A program made the translations under genes and the position numbers. From Pseudobacter ginsenosidimutans (GTDB taxonomy: Bacteria; Bacteroidota; Bacteroidia; Chitinophagales; Chitinophagaceae): DNA of 64,000 nt. Below are positions 10,601-18,950 of this stretch, one piece after another; the stretch's first letter is position 1; each line of letters begins with the position of its first letter. The DNA lies in NCBI RefSeq assembly GCF_007970185.1, contig NZ_CP042431.1, forward strand, positions 3,782,001 to 3,846,000. The letters are read 5' to 3'. The notes under the pieces are model-generated. The model searched no databases. It was not told where the DNA came from and saw only the letters and a list, made by a program, of their open reading frames with translations.

Positions 10601-11378
10601 CAAGATCAATTCACAATACCTGACCGGTTATGCCGCCTTTGCGATTTTTGCTTACCAGTTTGCCGGCCTCGATGAAATGGGAGATCCGAAGATCAGGCTG
10701 GCCGATGGAAAAACTACCAAAGAAACATCTGCCGCTTTCCCGGAAGACATCGTTTTTATGGGCACTTACCAGCCCGTATGGAGTGGCGGCTTCACCAATT
10801 TCTTCCGCTATAAAGGATTTGGATTGACCACCAATATGGTTTTCAATCTGGGGCATGTGATGAGAAGGGATGTGTCCGGATTTTACTTTCCCTATGCCAG
10901 CAACAGGCCGGTGCATGGAAGCATATTGGGAGGTAGCGATAACAGCGGATTTCTCGGTGGACAGATCCATCCCGATTTCCTGAACAGATGGCAAAAAGAA
11001 GGAGATGAACAGAGAACGAATGTTCCTTCCTATGTAGCCGATGTTTCAACAAGTGAGAGCCGGAGAGAACTTGCTTATTATTCGAGAGGCGATATCAATG
11101 TGGTAAGCGCTTCGTTTATCAAACTCCGTGATATCACTTTGTCTTACAGTCTTCCCCAAAACATCATAAGCAGATTGAGATCGGATGAGATCACATTCAG
11201 GGTGCAGGTGTCGAATATCATGCTGTGGAAAGCCAATCGCTACGATATCGATCCTGAATTCCATGAACCATCTTATGGAGTAAGGCTTCCATCCAATCCA
11301 CTGGCCGATGCTTCCGCAGCGCCCAATTACAGGTGGAATCAGGGAACCATAACGGTAGGAGTGAACGTAATCTTTTGA
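7647..11378 (+). CDS. SusC/RagA-family TonB-dependent transporter with N-terminal STN signalling domain
   Basis: I chose ATG 7647 because it gives a normal hydrophobic signal ending ANGFSQ; the open frame continues 84 bp upstream to a GTG. Domains in order: an STN (secretin/TonB N-terminal) domain at about residues 45-115 of the mature region (VFFFDKTILESAHPVSIRAR), a carboxypeptidase-regulatory-like beta domain (LKGKVLNETGEPVVATITVK), the plug (LDGLVPGLTVNNAP, LFIVDGIQMDDI, ITVLKDATAASIWGARASNG) and a beta-barrel ending GTITVGVNVIF. At about 1243 residues it is full length. The STN domain is the hallmark of transporters that also signal through FecR to an ECF sigma factor, matching the two genes just upstream. 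Confidence 0.95.
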   Translation: MQIVQIPYALPGRWLTAKTLLIMKLTAMLLLIACMQVTANGFSQASVTFSGDNVRIEKIMNVIKKQTGYVFFFDKTILESAHPVSIRARDMPLAEFLDQVLSEQPFRYTFRNKTIVLSGKPAAMLPSAEVLLLWPPPVDLKGKVLNETGEPVVATITVKGSPKATTTNLNGEFTLKDVDENAILIISGVSIETIDVKVNGRKDLGAITVKVRIKSEEEVTIVVNTGYQKLSKERSAGSYSKPNLAVVMERSSSMNILQRLDGLVPGLTVNNAPNSPNPLLIRGLNTLGVPDAYNRYSNNSGTNRNPLFIVDGIQMDDIASINPQDVADITVLKDATAASIWGARASNGVIVITSRKGNMNEKIRVRYNAFMNFQGMPDLEYMPVLSSKQYIQTVEEIFDPVTFPWQDVSSFSNSAGSGVPPHEVILYNRYRGLISESDARKSLDSLASINNLQQIEDLWFRKASLMNHTVSVSGGSKAYSFYGSLAYTDTRSPRPGDENHSYKVNFRQDLNLNKHIQLYLITDLTNTRTSSKRNINIDNRFYPYQLFRDANGNNLPMGYMGIASDSVMKDFQNKSRLNLDYIPLDEFNYGYTKSDGILGRITAGLTVRLVNGLRFEGLYGYVKGTNKTTSFDGEKSYGVRTELAALTVAPTTPNGKPTYYLPSTGGKYNVNNRNQTNWTIRNQLVYDNAWNNRLHQLTLLAGQEAQELFSNTNASTVWGYDEALQTFALIDYAALRTNGVANTVIPSTFGRNYFYGVPFFQSESQTRFTSYYANAGYTYNRKYTINGSWRVDKSNLYGLDKSAQNRPVWSTGLKWTLSEEQFMSGLDWIEQLAFRATYGITGNSPAPGTASSYDVLSAASNANLPGGIGLSIATAANPRLTWESTKTINLGLDFSLVKSRLSGSLDYYSKKTENLLGRMPANGFTGYSAIIGNFGDLKNTGIELSLNSINLRTKNFSWSSLLNIAYNKNTITQLNSPIAVTTARDKINSQYLTGYAAFAIFAYQFAGLDEMGDPKIRLADGKTTKETSAAFPEDIVFMGTYQPVWSGGFTNFFRYKGFGLTTNMVFNLGHVMRRDVSGFYFPYASNRPVHGSILGGSDNSGFLGGQIHPDFLNRWQKEGDEQRTNVPSYVADVSTSESRRELAYYSRGDINVVSASFIKLRDITLSYSLPQNIISRLRSDEITFRVQVSNIMLWKANRYDIDPEFHEPSYGVRLPSNPLADASAAPNYRWNQGTITVGVNVIF

Positions 11379-11400
11379 TCACAGTTACAATTGAAAACAA

Positions 11401-12885
11401 ATGAGACGAATTACAAATTATAGCCTGCATTGTTTTTCCCTGGTTCTGTTGCTGGTGAGCATGAGCTCCTGCAAAAAAGAATTCCTGGAGATCAATCCAA
11501 AGGGAAAACTGATCGCAAAGAACCTGCTCGACTATCAACGACTATTATACAATGCACCCTTTGTAGCAGATTATGCTGCCGGGGCGAATATGGATGCACA
11601 GGTAGCGCTCGGTGATGAAATTGCGGCAGTAGAGCCTCATTTCAGGGGTGTCAGCTACGGGTTCATTCCTTATGACCCGATCAGGATGCAACGACTTTTC
11701 AAATGGGAAGATGTAGTGTATCAACCAGAGAAAGATGCCCACGAGATGGGGCTGATGAAAACGATCTACCTGTACAATAAGGTGATCAATGAAGTGATGG
11801 GATTGACTGAAGGCACGGAACAGGACAGGAAAATTCTCATCGCCCAGGCAAAAGCGAGCAGGGCCTGGACCAATTTCCTAATGATCAATTATTATGGACT
11901 GCCCTATAAGGAATCGAGCGCAGCCACTGATCCCGGCTTTCCGATCATTACCGAAGCGGATGTAACTGCAACCTCCTTTACGCGCGCTACAGTGAAAGAG
12001 GTATATGATTTCATATTGAATGATCTTACCACTGCGATCCCCGATCTGCCGGCTTCCCTGACAAACCGTTATATCATGTCAGGCACAGCTGCGAAAGTGT
12101 TGCTGGGCAAAGTGTATATGTTCATGGGCAAATTCAATGAAGCACTTCCTTTACTGAATGCGGCAGTTGATAATGTAACGGAAGCTGCCATTCCGTTACA
12201 ATTGTATGATTATAATGCAACCTTCGGTACTGGAGGATCCTTTCTTCCCATCGGTGCATTCGGTCCTGTTTATCCAAATGCAACCAACAATGCGGAGAAC
12301 CTGTATACAAAGCAATTCTCCAATTACTGGAGTTTTACCAATAATGAATTTGTACTCACGCCTCAGGCCTTTTCTCTTTTCAAAAATTCCGATTGGCGTT
12401 TGAAGTTCTTTTCAAATATTCCTTATTCGGCTTCCACGCCTTATCCTCATGGTCTCATGCGGCGTATCGGTCCCATCTCCGTACTGTTTGGTGTGATGCT
12501 GCCCGATCTTTATTTGTTGAGAGCAGAGTGCAGGGCAAGGCTCAATGATCTGAGCGGAGGTAAGGCCGATGTTGAAACGCTTCGCAAGAAAAGAATGCCT
12601 GTAGCTGAGGCAGCTGTTCCCGATGCAATTACTGCTGATAGAATAGCACTGGTAAAATTCATTCTCGAAGAGCGTATCCGGGAGTTCGCCGTACAAGGAT
12701 ACAGGTGGTTCGATATGCGCAGACTATCTGTAGATCCGGATTTCAGTGCCACCGTCGGTTATACACATACGTTATACAAAGAAGATGGGGGCACCACCAG
12801 TTTTACTTTGAGACCAGAACGATTTGCACTGCGGTTCGCGCAAAAATTGATGAGCCAGAATCCTGGAATGGAAAACAATCCTTAA
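11401..12885 (+). CDS. SusD/RagB-family outer-membrane lipoprotein
   Basis: The protein has 494 residues with a lipoprotein signal ending VSMSSC (lipidated Cys24) and the mature start CKKEFLEINPKGKL typical of SusD. Helical segments ASRAWTNFLMINYYGLPYK and LLGKVYMFMGKFNEALPLL and the late motif EERIREFAVQGYRWFDMRRL match the family. It is 22 bp downstream of the STN-type SusC and 16 bp upstream of a second TlpA-like gene, so it should be the surface lid of that transporter. It differs clearly from the first SusD of the window (2880-4256), so the two modules are not a recent duplication. Confidence 0.95.
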   Translation: MRRITNYSLHCFSLVLLLVSMSSCKKEFLEINPKGKLIAKNLLDYQRLLYNAPFVADYAAGANMDAQVALGDEIAAVEPHFRGVSYGFIPYDPIRMQRLFKWEDVVYQPEKDAHEMGLMKTIYLYNKVINEVMGLTEGTEQDRKILIAQAKASRAWTNFLMINYYGLPYKESSAATDPGFPIITEADVTATSFTRATVKEVYDFILNDLTTAIPDLPASLTNRYIMSGTAAKVLLGKVYMFMGKFNEALPLLNAAVDNVTEAAIPLQLYDYNATFGTGGSFLPIGAFGPVYPNATNNAENLYTKQFSNYWSFTNNEFVLTPQAFSLFKNSDWRLKFFSNIPYSASTPYPHGLMRRIGPISVLFGVMLPDLYLLRAECRARLNDLSGGKADVETLRKKRMPVAEAAVPDAITADRIALVKFILEERIREFAVQGYRWFDMRRLSVDPDFSATVGYTHTLYKEDGGTTSFTLRPERFALRFAQKLMSQNPGMENNP

Positions 12886-12901
12886 CATTCAAAATCTCTA
12901 A

Positions 12902-14101
12902 ATGATGAAATACATAGTTGATAATAAAATCAGAAGAACCTGTTTTTGCTCTGTAATACTGATGCTCTTTTTAATCCCTTCCGCATCCCTCCGTGCCCAG
13001 ACGGGACCCTCATCCATGAAAGACAGCGCCACCATTAAAGTGAAGATGGCCAATGCAGGGATGTACCCTATGTTCTTTCCTTACAATATTGGTGATAAGT
13101 GGCATTTTGATTCTGCTTATACATTGAAAGATGGCTACAGGATCTACCGGTTATGGATAAAGGAACCCAGGCAGCAGCGTATGATTGTACGAAATCCATC
13201 GATGAATATCAACGTTCCCGGTGCATCCATCCCAGGGCCACAACCAGTATTCCTGTTGAAGGCAGGCGCAACGGTTATTGTAGAAGGTGATGCGAATGAT
13301 CCATTGTTCCTCACTGTGAAAAGTGCCGACAAGGAGATCAATGATTATGAAAAGTACCGGTCTGTTGCCAAAAAGATGGAAGCAGAACGCTGGGAAATTA
13401 TCAAAAGCATTTACAAAACAGCCGATCAGAAAGCCAGTCCTGAACAGGATGCCAGGAGGGAAGCTATAGATTCATCACTGAGCGAATGGCAGAAGACCTT
13501 TGTAAAGCAGCATGCCAGTTCATATGCCGCCCTGGAGGTTTTTTCCTGGTACTATTATCTGATCAACAACAGGGAAGCTTCAAATACCTTGGCAGGGTTT
13601 CCGGAAAAAGTAAGGAACAGCGTATTGGGAAAAACCATAAAAACTGAACTGGATAATGTGGGCGTCACATCTGAAGACAGGGTCATTAAGCCTTTCAAAG
13701 CGAAAGGTCTTGATGGGAATATGGTGGACATTGCTGCGATGAAGGGAAAAGTGGTGTTGATCGATTTTTGGGGAAGCTGGTGCGGCCCTTGTAGAAAAAG
13801 CCATCCCCATCTTAAGGCTGTGTATGAAAAGTATAAATCCAAAGGGCTCGAAATAGTAGGAGTGGCAGTTGAAAACGGCACAAAGGAAAAGCAACAGGAA
13901 AGCTGGAAGAAAGCCATTGCAGAAGACGGCATTACCTGGCTGCAGGTGTTGAATAACCGGGAAACGAATGATATCGCAAAAGAGTATGGAGTGAAAGTGT
14001 TTCCTACCAAGATCCTGGTGGATAAGAATGGAAAGATAGTGCTGAGGAGTGTTGGGGATGGTAATGAGCTGGATGAGAAACTGGCAGAGTTGCTGGATTG
14101 A
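12902..14101 (+). CDS. TlpA-family thiol-disulfide oxidoreductase
   Basis: A signal peptide (LILMLFLIPSASLRAQ region) is followed by a beta/helical N-terminal half of about 230 residues without a recognised name, then a redoxin/thioredoxin domain with FWGSWCGPCRKSHPHL (CxxC near residues 294-297) and the cis-proline region GVKVFPTKILVDKNGK. Two adjacent ATG codons start the gene; either is possible. It closes the sigma-fecR-susC-susD-tlpA cluster. As in the first module, an envelope disulfide reductase is the only enzyme attached to the transporter. Its substrate is not predictable. The 266 bp that follow, up to the convergent regulator gene, hold nothing I recognise. Confidence 0.9.
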   Translation: MMKYIVDNKIRRTCFCSVILMLFLIPSASLRAQTGPSSMKDSATIKVKMANAGMYPMFFPYNIGDKWHFDSAYTLKDGYRIYRLWIKEPRQQRMIVRNPSMNINVPGASIPGPQPVFLLKAGATVIVEGDANDPLFLTVKSADKEINDYEKYRSVAKKMEAERWEIIKSIYKTADQKASPEQDARREAIDSSLSEWQKTFVKQHASSYAALEVFSWYYYLINNREASNTLAGFPEKVRNSVLGKTIKTELDNVGVTSEDRVIKPFKAKGLDGNMVDIAAMKGKVVLIDFWGSWCGPCRKSHPHLKAVYEKYKSKGLEIVGVAVENGTKEKQQESWKKAIAEDGITWLQVLNNRETNDIAKEYGVKVFPTKILVDKNGKIVLRSVGDGNELDEKLAELLD

Positions 14102-14367
14102 TATTACACTTCATTTTTTCTGCGGTAAATTAAAAAGAAGGAATCTTTTTTGTAATGGGATACCAATAAACATCTTTAATAAAAGGGTCAAGTCAATGTG
14201 GATCTAATTTCAAGGGTCTGCTGTCAGATTGTTGCAGCTGATTGCAGATTGTTCCGGAATACCCTGCAAACGTTTGGTGGCAACTTTTGCGAGCACTGTC
14301 TGGATTTTTTTCTGTAGTAGTGAATTCTTCCCGGGAATAGTTTGTCAAACAAGCCAGACCGGTGGAA

Positions 14368-15345
14368 CTACATCTCTACGGCAACCTTTGCAAATTTGTT
14401 CCTGTATTCGATTGGCGTCAGTCCTGTAACTTTCCTGAAAGTATCCCGGAAAGTTTTGGTATCAGTATATCCCACGTCAAGCATTACTTCGCTTACATTT
14501 TTCCGTGAAGCTTCAAAGGACCTCTTGGCAGCTTCCATACGCACTCTTTGGATGTATTCCAGAGGAGTGTTGTTGGTTGCCTGACGGAACCTGCGTTCGA
14601 AGGTGCGGCGGCCGGAATTGACGATGGCAGCCAATTCATCGATCGTGATCTTGTCGTTGTAGTTTTTCTCGATGTACTCCTGCACCTTCATGATCTCATC
14701 GTCCGCATGTTTTTTCTGTCCTTTGAATATGGTGAATGGGGCCTGACTGTTGCGGCCAATATCCAGTGCGAAGTTTTTCGAGATCAATATAGCCGTTTCA
14801 CGGTCGGAGAACTTTTCAATCAGGTATAAGATCAGATTCCAAAGGCTGCTGGCGCCACCGCTGCTGTAAATATTTCCCACCTCAGTGATAATGGCGCCAT
14901 CCACCACGTCTATTTGTGGGTATCGTACTTTGAACTCATCGAGGTAAGCCCAGTGGGTGGAACATTTTTTTCCGTTTAACAGTCCGGTTTCCGCCAGGAG
15001 GAAGGCGCCTAAACACAAACTGGCGATACTGCAGCCATTCCTGTACAGTTTTTGGATGTAAGGAATAACATCACTATTGATCTTTATTCCATCCTCAATA
15101 TCGCCGTAAACAGGCGGTATGATCAACAGGTCGGTTTTATTCACATCGCTGATCAGGCGATCAGTTTTGATCGTGTATTCACCGTCGTTTGCCGAAACCA
15201 GGTTGGTAAGGCCCGCGTATTCCACTTCAAAAATGGGCTTTTTGCCCAGCGCTCCAAGAAAGTCATTGGCTGCCTTGAATGCGCGGTACGGCGGTGTTAC
15301 CGCTTCTATTACGCCTTTCTCAGGGGCAAAAACTGTTACCTGCAT
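14368..15345 (-). CDS. GlxA-family transcriptional regulator (DJ-1/PfpI domain plus AraC HTH)
   Basis: Residues 1-185 form a DJ-1/PfpI-like amidotransferase fold (VTVFAPEKGVIEAVTPPYRA, SLCLGAFLLAETGLLNGK with the nucleophile-elbow-type Cys, then CSTHW). Residues about 215-325 are an AraC/XylS double helix-turn-helix (ITIDELAAIVNSGRRTFERR, VSEVMLDVGYTDTKTFRDTF, GLTPIEYRNKF). Such proteins act as transcription factors that sense small molecules with the DJ-1-like domain. It is divergent from a VOC/glyoxalase-fold gene with 136 bp between the starts, so it probably controls that gene and the ones after it (inference). Confidence 0.92.
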   Translation of the reverse strand: MQVTVFAPEKGVIEAVTPPYRAFKAANDFLGALGKKPIFEVEYAGLTNLVSANDGEYTIKTDRLISDVNKTDLLIIPPVYGDIEDGIKINSDVIPYIQKLYRNGCSIASLCLGAFLLAETGLLNGKKCSTHWAYLDEFKVRYPQIDVVDGAIITEVGNIYSSGGASSLWNLILYLIEKFSDRETAILISKNFALDIGRNSQAPFTIFKGQKKHADDEIMKVQEYIEKNYNDKITIDELAAIVNSGRRTFERRFRQATNNTPLEYIQRVRMEAAKRSFEASRKNVSEVMLDVGYTDTKTFRDTFRKVTGLTPIEYRNKFAKVAVEM

Positions 15346-15481
15346 AAGCTTTAAACTTTATAGTAAAAATAGTGCATCACTGTCATTTTTACCCACCGAA
15401 GTTGTCGCATTACCACAACACTGGTTTCATGCTTTCGGGCCATTTTTGTGTTATCAAACTAATAACCAAAAAATATTCAAC

Positions 15482-15886
15482 ATGGCAAAGAAAATCTTTA
15501 TTAATCTGCCCGTAGCTGACTTGAAAAAGTCAATGGAATTCTATACAAAAACTGGTTTTACCAATAATCCTGCTTTCACGGATGAAACTGCAGCCTGTAT
15601 GGTATTGAGCGAAGAAATTTACGTAATGCTCCTGACCCATGACAAGTTCTTGCAGTTCACCAGCAAAAAGATCATTGATGCCAGAACAGATATCGGTGTG
15701 ATCAACTCCATTTCTGTTGATAGCGCTGAAGAAGTAAATGCAATGGCGGATGCAGCTTTAAATGCCGGTGGCAGTGAACCCGGCTCGCCAAAGGACTATG
15801 GTTTCATGCAACAAAGAAGCTATAGCGACCTTGATGGTAACCATTGGGAAGTATTGTATATGGACATGAGCAAATTTCCCGGCTAA
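15482..15886 (+). CDS. VOC (glyoxalase/bleomycin-resistance fold) family protein
   Basis: I place the start at ATG 15482 (MAKKIFINLPVADLKKS), not at the longer open frame beginning at 15119, because that extension is antisense to the regulator gene and the VOC fold begins here. The protein has 134 residues: one pair of beta-alpha-beta-beta-beta modules (LPVADLKKSMEFYTKTGF and YGFMQQRSYSDLDGNHWEVL), the usual size for a single-chain VOC subunit. The terminal FxDLDGNHWE metal-site Glu is present. Related proteins are annotated as glyoxalase-like lactoylglutathione lyases, but the real reaction is not predictable. It is divergent from a GlxA-type regulator. Confidence 0.88.
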   Translation: MAKKIFINLPVADLKKSMEFYTKTGFTNNPAFTDETAACMVLSEEIYVMLLTHDKFLQFTSKKIIDARTDIGVINSISVDSAEEVNAMADAALNAGGSEPGSPKDYGFMQQRSYSDLDGNHWEVLYMDMSKFPG

Positions 15887-15922
15887 GCGTAATCTGGTGA
15901 CGGATCATAAACCAATTGAGTT

Positions 15923-16324
15923 TTGAAAGATGAATTGGCATTTGCGGTGCACCTTTCCTTCAACGGAAACTGCAGACAGGCATTCCACTATTACCAAATA
16001 TGTTTTGGTGGAGAATTGACGTTGCAAACGCTGGCTGACACGCCACTTGGTGTTGGGATGAGCAAAGAAATGCGAAGGGCGGTAGTGTGGGCCACATTGA
16101 GAAATGAGTATTTTAATCTGGTGGGATCGGATTTGTCGGATGAGTGCAATATTGTTACAGGCAATAGTGTAAGCATTTTGATCGAATGCTCCTCCTTTAC
16201 CGAGCGCTCCAGGCTGATCAATAAACTCACCGGCAGGAACTTCTGCGCTATGGGAAATGGCAACCCGTTGGTAAACATCGTTGACATTTACCGGACCAGC
16301 TGGCTATTAAGTGTTCACTCATAA
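15923..16324 (+). CDS. PhnB-like VOC-family protein
   Basis: The translation starts near FAVHLSFNGNCRQAFHYYQI, followed by CFGGELTLQTLADTPLG, the typical opening of PhnB-like (3-demethylubiquinone-methyltransferase-fold) VOC proteins, and later SDECNIVTGNSVSILIEC. It has 133 residues. The start is uncertain: the only upstream option in frame is TTG 15923; no ATG is in frame before the conserved Phe-rich strand. It sits 36 bp after the first VOC gene and 11 bp before the DoxX-like gene, suggesting one transcript. The C-terminus ends a little differently from usual PhnB proteins (YRTSWLLSVHS). Confidence 0.75.
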   Translation: MKDELAFAVHLSFNGNCRQAFHYYQICFGGELTLQTLADTPLGVGMSKEMRRAVVWATLRNEYFNLVGSDLSDECNIVTGNSVSILIECSSFTERSRLINKLTGRNFCAMGNGNPLVNIVDIYRTSWLLSVHS

Positions 16325-16335
16325 AATCATACAAA

Positions 16336-16755
16336 ATGAAAAAGACAAAAATCATATTCTGGGCCTCAACTATTTTTATCTTTCTATTCGAGGGTATTAT
16401 GCCCCTCATTACCTTATTGTTTGCACCGCAGTATATCAATGCCGGCACCAGCCCACTCGGCTATCCTGATTATTTTGCGGTAGCACTGGCCCTCTTTAAA
16501 TTTATCGGGGCGTTGGCCATATTGCTGCCTGCCATACCTGACCGGTTAAAGGAATGGGCTTACGCGGGACTTACTTTTAATCTCATATTTGCTATGATCA
16601 GTCATGCCGTGGTAGATGGAAACATAGGTTTTATTTTACTGCCCGCAGGAATTATGGCCATTCTCGCCATGTCTTATTTTTCAAAAAACGTAATTCAGAG
16701 AGCTGACATCAGAAGAAAGCAGGGGAACATTCCTGTGTTCAATCAAATGGCATAG
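16336..16755 (+). CDS. DoxX-like family membrane protein
   Basis: A 139-residue protein with four predicted membrane segments: IIFWASTIFIFLFEGIMPLI, FAVALALFKFIGALAILLPA, WAYAGLTFNLIFAMISHAVV and IGFILLPAGIMAILAMSYFS. The GALAILLPAIPDRLKEWAYA segment is typical of the DoxX-like (DoxX_2) family, small inner-membrane proteins often found next to VOC or stress genes. No enzymatic residues can be named. It is the last of three short forward genes; a bidirectional terminator follows. Confidence 0.82.
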   Translation: MKKTKIIFWASTIFIFLFEGIMPLITLLFAPQYINAGTSPLGYPDYFAVALALFKFIGALAILLPAIPDRLKEWAYAGLTFNLIFAMISHAVVDGNIGFILLPAGIMAILAMSYFSKNVIQRADIRRKQGNIPVFNQMA

Positions 16756-16814
16756 CATAAATAACTTCTGTCCTGAATTTATTGGCTGCATCCGAAGAGC
16801 ATTGAATTGAAATC

Positions 16815-16844
16815 AAAAAGCCTCCACAATTTGTGAAGGCTTTT
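16815..16844. terminator. Bidirectional terminator between DoxX-like and LLM oxidoreductase genes
   Basis: AAAAGCCT-C-CACA and TGTG-A-AGGCTTTT form a stem with A/T runs on both sides, placed between two convergent genes, so it can serve both strands. Confidence 0.75.
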
Positions 16845-16862
16845 CTCCGTGTGAGGGTTGGA

Positions 16863-17885
16863 TTATCTCCATCCCAATCCCGGCGCAACATACTCCAGGA
16901 TGGAAGACAATACATGAATATTATAGTCAACTCCTAATGTATTGGGGATTGTCAAAAGCAAAGTATCTGCTTCCTGAATAGCTTCGTCTGCAGCCAGTTC
17001 TTTGATAAGCTGATCCGGCTCTGCTGCATAGCTTCTTCCAAAAATGGCATTTCTGCCCGGCTCAATCATTCCGATCTGGTCCCTCCGGTTGGCTTCCTGC
17101 CCAAAGTAACGGTGATCCTGCTCATTGACGATTGCGAAAATTGAACGGCTCACCGAAACTCTCGGTTCACGTTGATGCCCCGCTTTTTTCCAGGCCTCTT
17201 TATACAATCTGATCTGCTCCGCCTGTTGTATATGGAATGGTTTGCCGCTTTCGTCAAACTTCAGCGTGGAGCTTTGCAGGTACATACCATTTTCAGCAGC
17301 CCAGACAGCAGTGGCATTGGAGGCTGCTCCCCACCAGATGCGTTCGCGCAAGCCCTCTGAATATGGTTCCAGCCGGAGCAGTCCGGGAGGGTTGGGGAAC
17401 ATCGGATTAGGATTCGGTTGTGCAAACCCGATACCACGCAGTTTATCCAGGAATTCCAATGCCTTACGGCGACCCATATCCGCATCTGATTCTCCTTCTG
17501 CCGGTTCATATCCAAAATATCGCCAGCCGTCGATCACCTGCTCGGGCGATCCTCTGCTGATACCCAACTGCAGCCTTCCCTGTGAGATCAGGTCTGCAGC
17601 ACCGGCGTCCTCCACCATGTAGAGCGGATTTTCATAACGCATATCAATCACGCCTGTTCCGATCTCGATTGTACTGGTTTTGGCTCCGATTGCAGAAAGC
17701 AAGGGGAATGGCGATGCCAGTTGGGCTGCAAAATGATGTACACGGAAATAAGCTCCGTCAAGGCCAATTGCTTCCGCAGCTACAGCCAGGTCAATGGATT
17801 GCAGCAATGTGTCGCTTGCTGAACGGGTTTGGTAGGCCGGGTGTTTGGCCCAGTGCCCAAACGAAAGAAATCCTATCTTCTTCAT
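16863..17885 (-). CDS. LLM-class (luciferase-like) flavin-dependent oxidoreductase
   Basis: The protein has 340 residues and opens MKKIGFLSFGHWAKHP, followed by AAEAIGLDGAYFRVHHFAAQ, SPFPLLSAIGAKTSTIEIGT and the flavin-site-like GRLQLGISRGSPEQVIDGW. This is the (beta/alpha)8 bacterial-luciferase-like monooxygenase fold that uses FMN or F420; FMN is more likely in this phylum. The substrate is unknown. The gene is monocistronic: the upstream neighbour (Fic) is 157 bp away on the same strand and the downstream end meets a terminator. Confidence 0.88.
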   Translation of the reverse strand: MKKIGFLSFGHWAKHPAYQTRSASDTLLQSIDLAVAAEAIGLDGAYFRVHHFAAQLASPFPLLSAIGAKTSTIEIGTGVIDMRYENPLYMVEDAGAADLISQGRLQLGISRGSPEQVIDGWRYFGYEPAEGESDADMGRRKALEFLDKLRGIGFAQPNPNPMFPNPPGLLRLEPYSEGLRERIWWGAASNATAVWAAENGMYLQSSTLKFDESGKPFHIQQAEQIRLYKEAWKKAGHQREPRVSVSRSIFAIVNEQDHRYFGQEANRRDQIGMIEPGRNAIFGRSYAAEPDQLIKELAADEAIQEADTLLLTIPNTLGVDYNIHVLSSILEYVAPGLGWR

Positions 17886-18042
17886 ATGTTTTCTTTCAGA
17901 TTAAATTATTCTGATTAGCTGGCATTATGGAATTTGCTGGTGACCAGTCAAATTCTTACTCAGCTCCAAAGGAATTTATTCTATACAATTATAAACAAAG
18001 GATTGTTGGGAAGAGAGTTGGATCTTTAGATCAGGATGCTAT

Positions 18043-18867
18043 TTAAAAGAACATGGAGAATCCTTTGCCATCGATCCTCTTATTCTTTTTAGAAGGTTCC
18101 GTGCCAATATCTTTTCTGAACTGTTGCATTTCGTTCAGTAAAAATTTCTTATACTGTTCTGTCATGAATGCGGTAAAAATGGAAATGTCTTCTTGTTTTC
18201 TTGCTTGCTGTAATGCGTCATAATAATCTACTTTGTCTTCCTGGTAAACGATGGCCAGCGGCAGATCAAAGTAGCACTGTATATAATTCATCAATAGACG
18301 GCTTGTGCGCCCATTCCCGTTATAGAAGGGATGGATGCTAACCAGGTCGAAGTGTGCAATAAAGGAGAGGAGTAACTGTTCTTCTATAGTGCTTACGGAA
18401 GAAAAGTCTTTATCTAGTTTATCAACTAACCCGCTTGTGTAGCGTTCTACTTTTTCGAAGTTGACGAAATAGCTTCCACCGGCACTTACGTTCCCTTTGC
18501 GGAATATTCCTTTTGAAGCATCGATCTCTCCAAAAACAGTATTGTAAACACCGCCGGTATGCCTCATGACCCTGGCGTTAATGGATTGTATAAAATTTAC
18601 TGTAACCGGCGTTTTTTTTCGGGCAGCATCCAGCACAAAAAGCAAGGCGTCGTAGTGGTCTTTTACCATCAGGCTGTGTTCGAGAGGTTTTCCTTTAGGT
18701 GTAACGCCTTCTTCCAAAAGTAAGCGGGTTTCATTTTCCGTCAGAGTTGAGCCCTCTATGCTACTGGAGTGATGAACAATAGAGAACTGATTGAATTTGT
18801 CATAATCGATTACGTCATGCAGATTCAGGGACTGGTATTCATCTATTATGGATTTGACACCAACCAT
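18043..18867 (-). CDS. Fic-domain protein, class II (N-terminal inhibitory helix)
   Basis: A 274-residue protein with the complete Fic active-site motif HPFYNGNGRTSR (His179 as catalytic base). The N-terminal stretch SSSIEGS at residues 34-40 matches the [S/T]xxxE[G/N] inhibitory motif whose Glu blocks ATP gamma-phosphate binding, which places it in class II with self-inhibition. Fic enzymes usually transfer AMP to a target protein hydroxyl. No antitoxin gene is adjacent, consistent with built-in inhibition. The target is unknown. It lies just after the 3' end of a tRNA-Leu gene, separated by a terminator, a common insertion spot, but I saw no flanking direct repeat. Confidence 0.93.
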   Translation of the reverse strand: MVGVKSIIDEYQSLNLHDVIDYDKFNQFSIVHHSSSIEGSTLTENETRLLLEEGVTPKGKPLEHSLMVKDHYDALLFVLDAARKKTPVTVNFIQSINARVMRHTGGVYNTVFGEIDASKGIFRKGNVSAGGSYFVNFEKVERYTSGLVDKLDKDFSSVSTIEEQLLLSFIAHFDLVSIHPFYNGNGRTSRLLMNYIQCYFDLPLAIVYQEDKVDYYDALQQARKQEDISIFTAFMTEQYKKFLLNEMQQFRKDIGTEPSKKNKRIDGKGFSMFF

Positions 18868-18909
18868 AGTTGTTACGAAGATAAATTAGAAGTGAAATCT
18901 AAACTAAAG

Positions 18910-18945
18910 AAAAAAGGTTGCAAGCATTGCTTACAACCTTTTTTT
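18910..18945 (-). terminator. Terminator downstream of tRNA-Leu
   Basis: On the minus strand AAGGTTGTAAGC and GCTTGCAACCTT pair around a short loop and end in a T-run; it directly follows the tRNA 3' end and precedes the fic start. The A/T tails on both sides mean it may work in both directions. Confidence 0.8.
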
Positions 18946-18950
18946 CTGCG

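Noticed and set aside
15119-15481. N-terminal extension of the first VOC gene
   Set aside because: It is antisense to the GlxA-type regulator, and the VOC fold starts exactly at ATG 15482.
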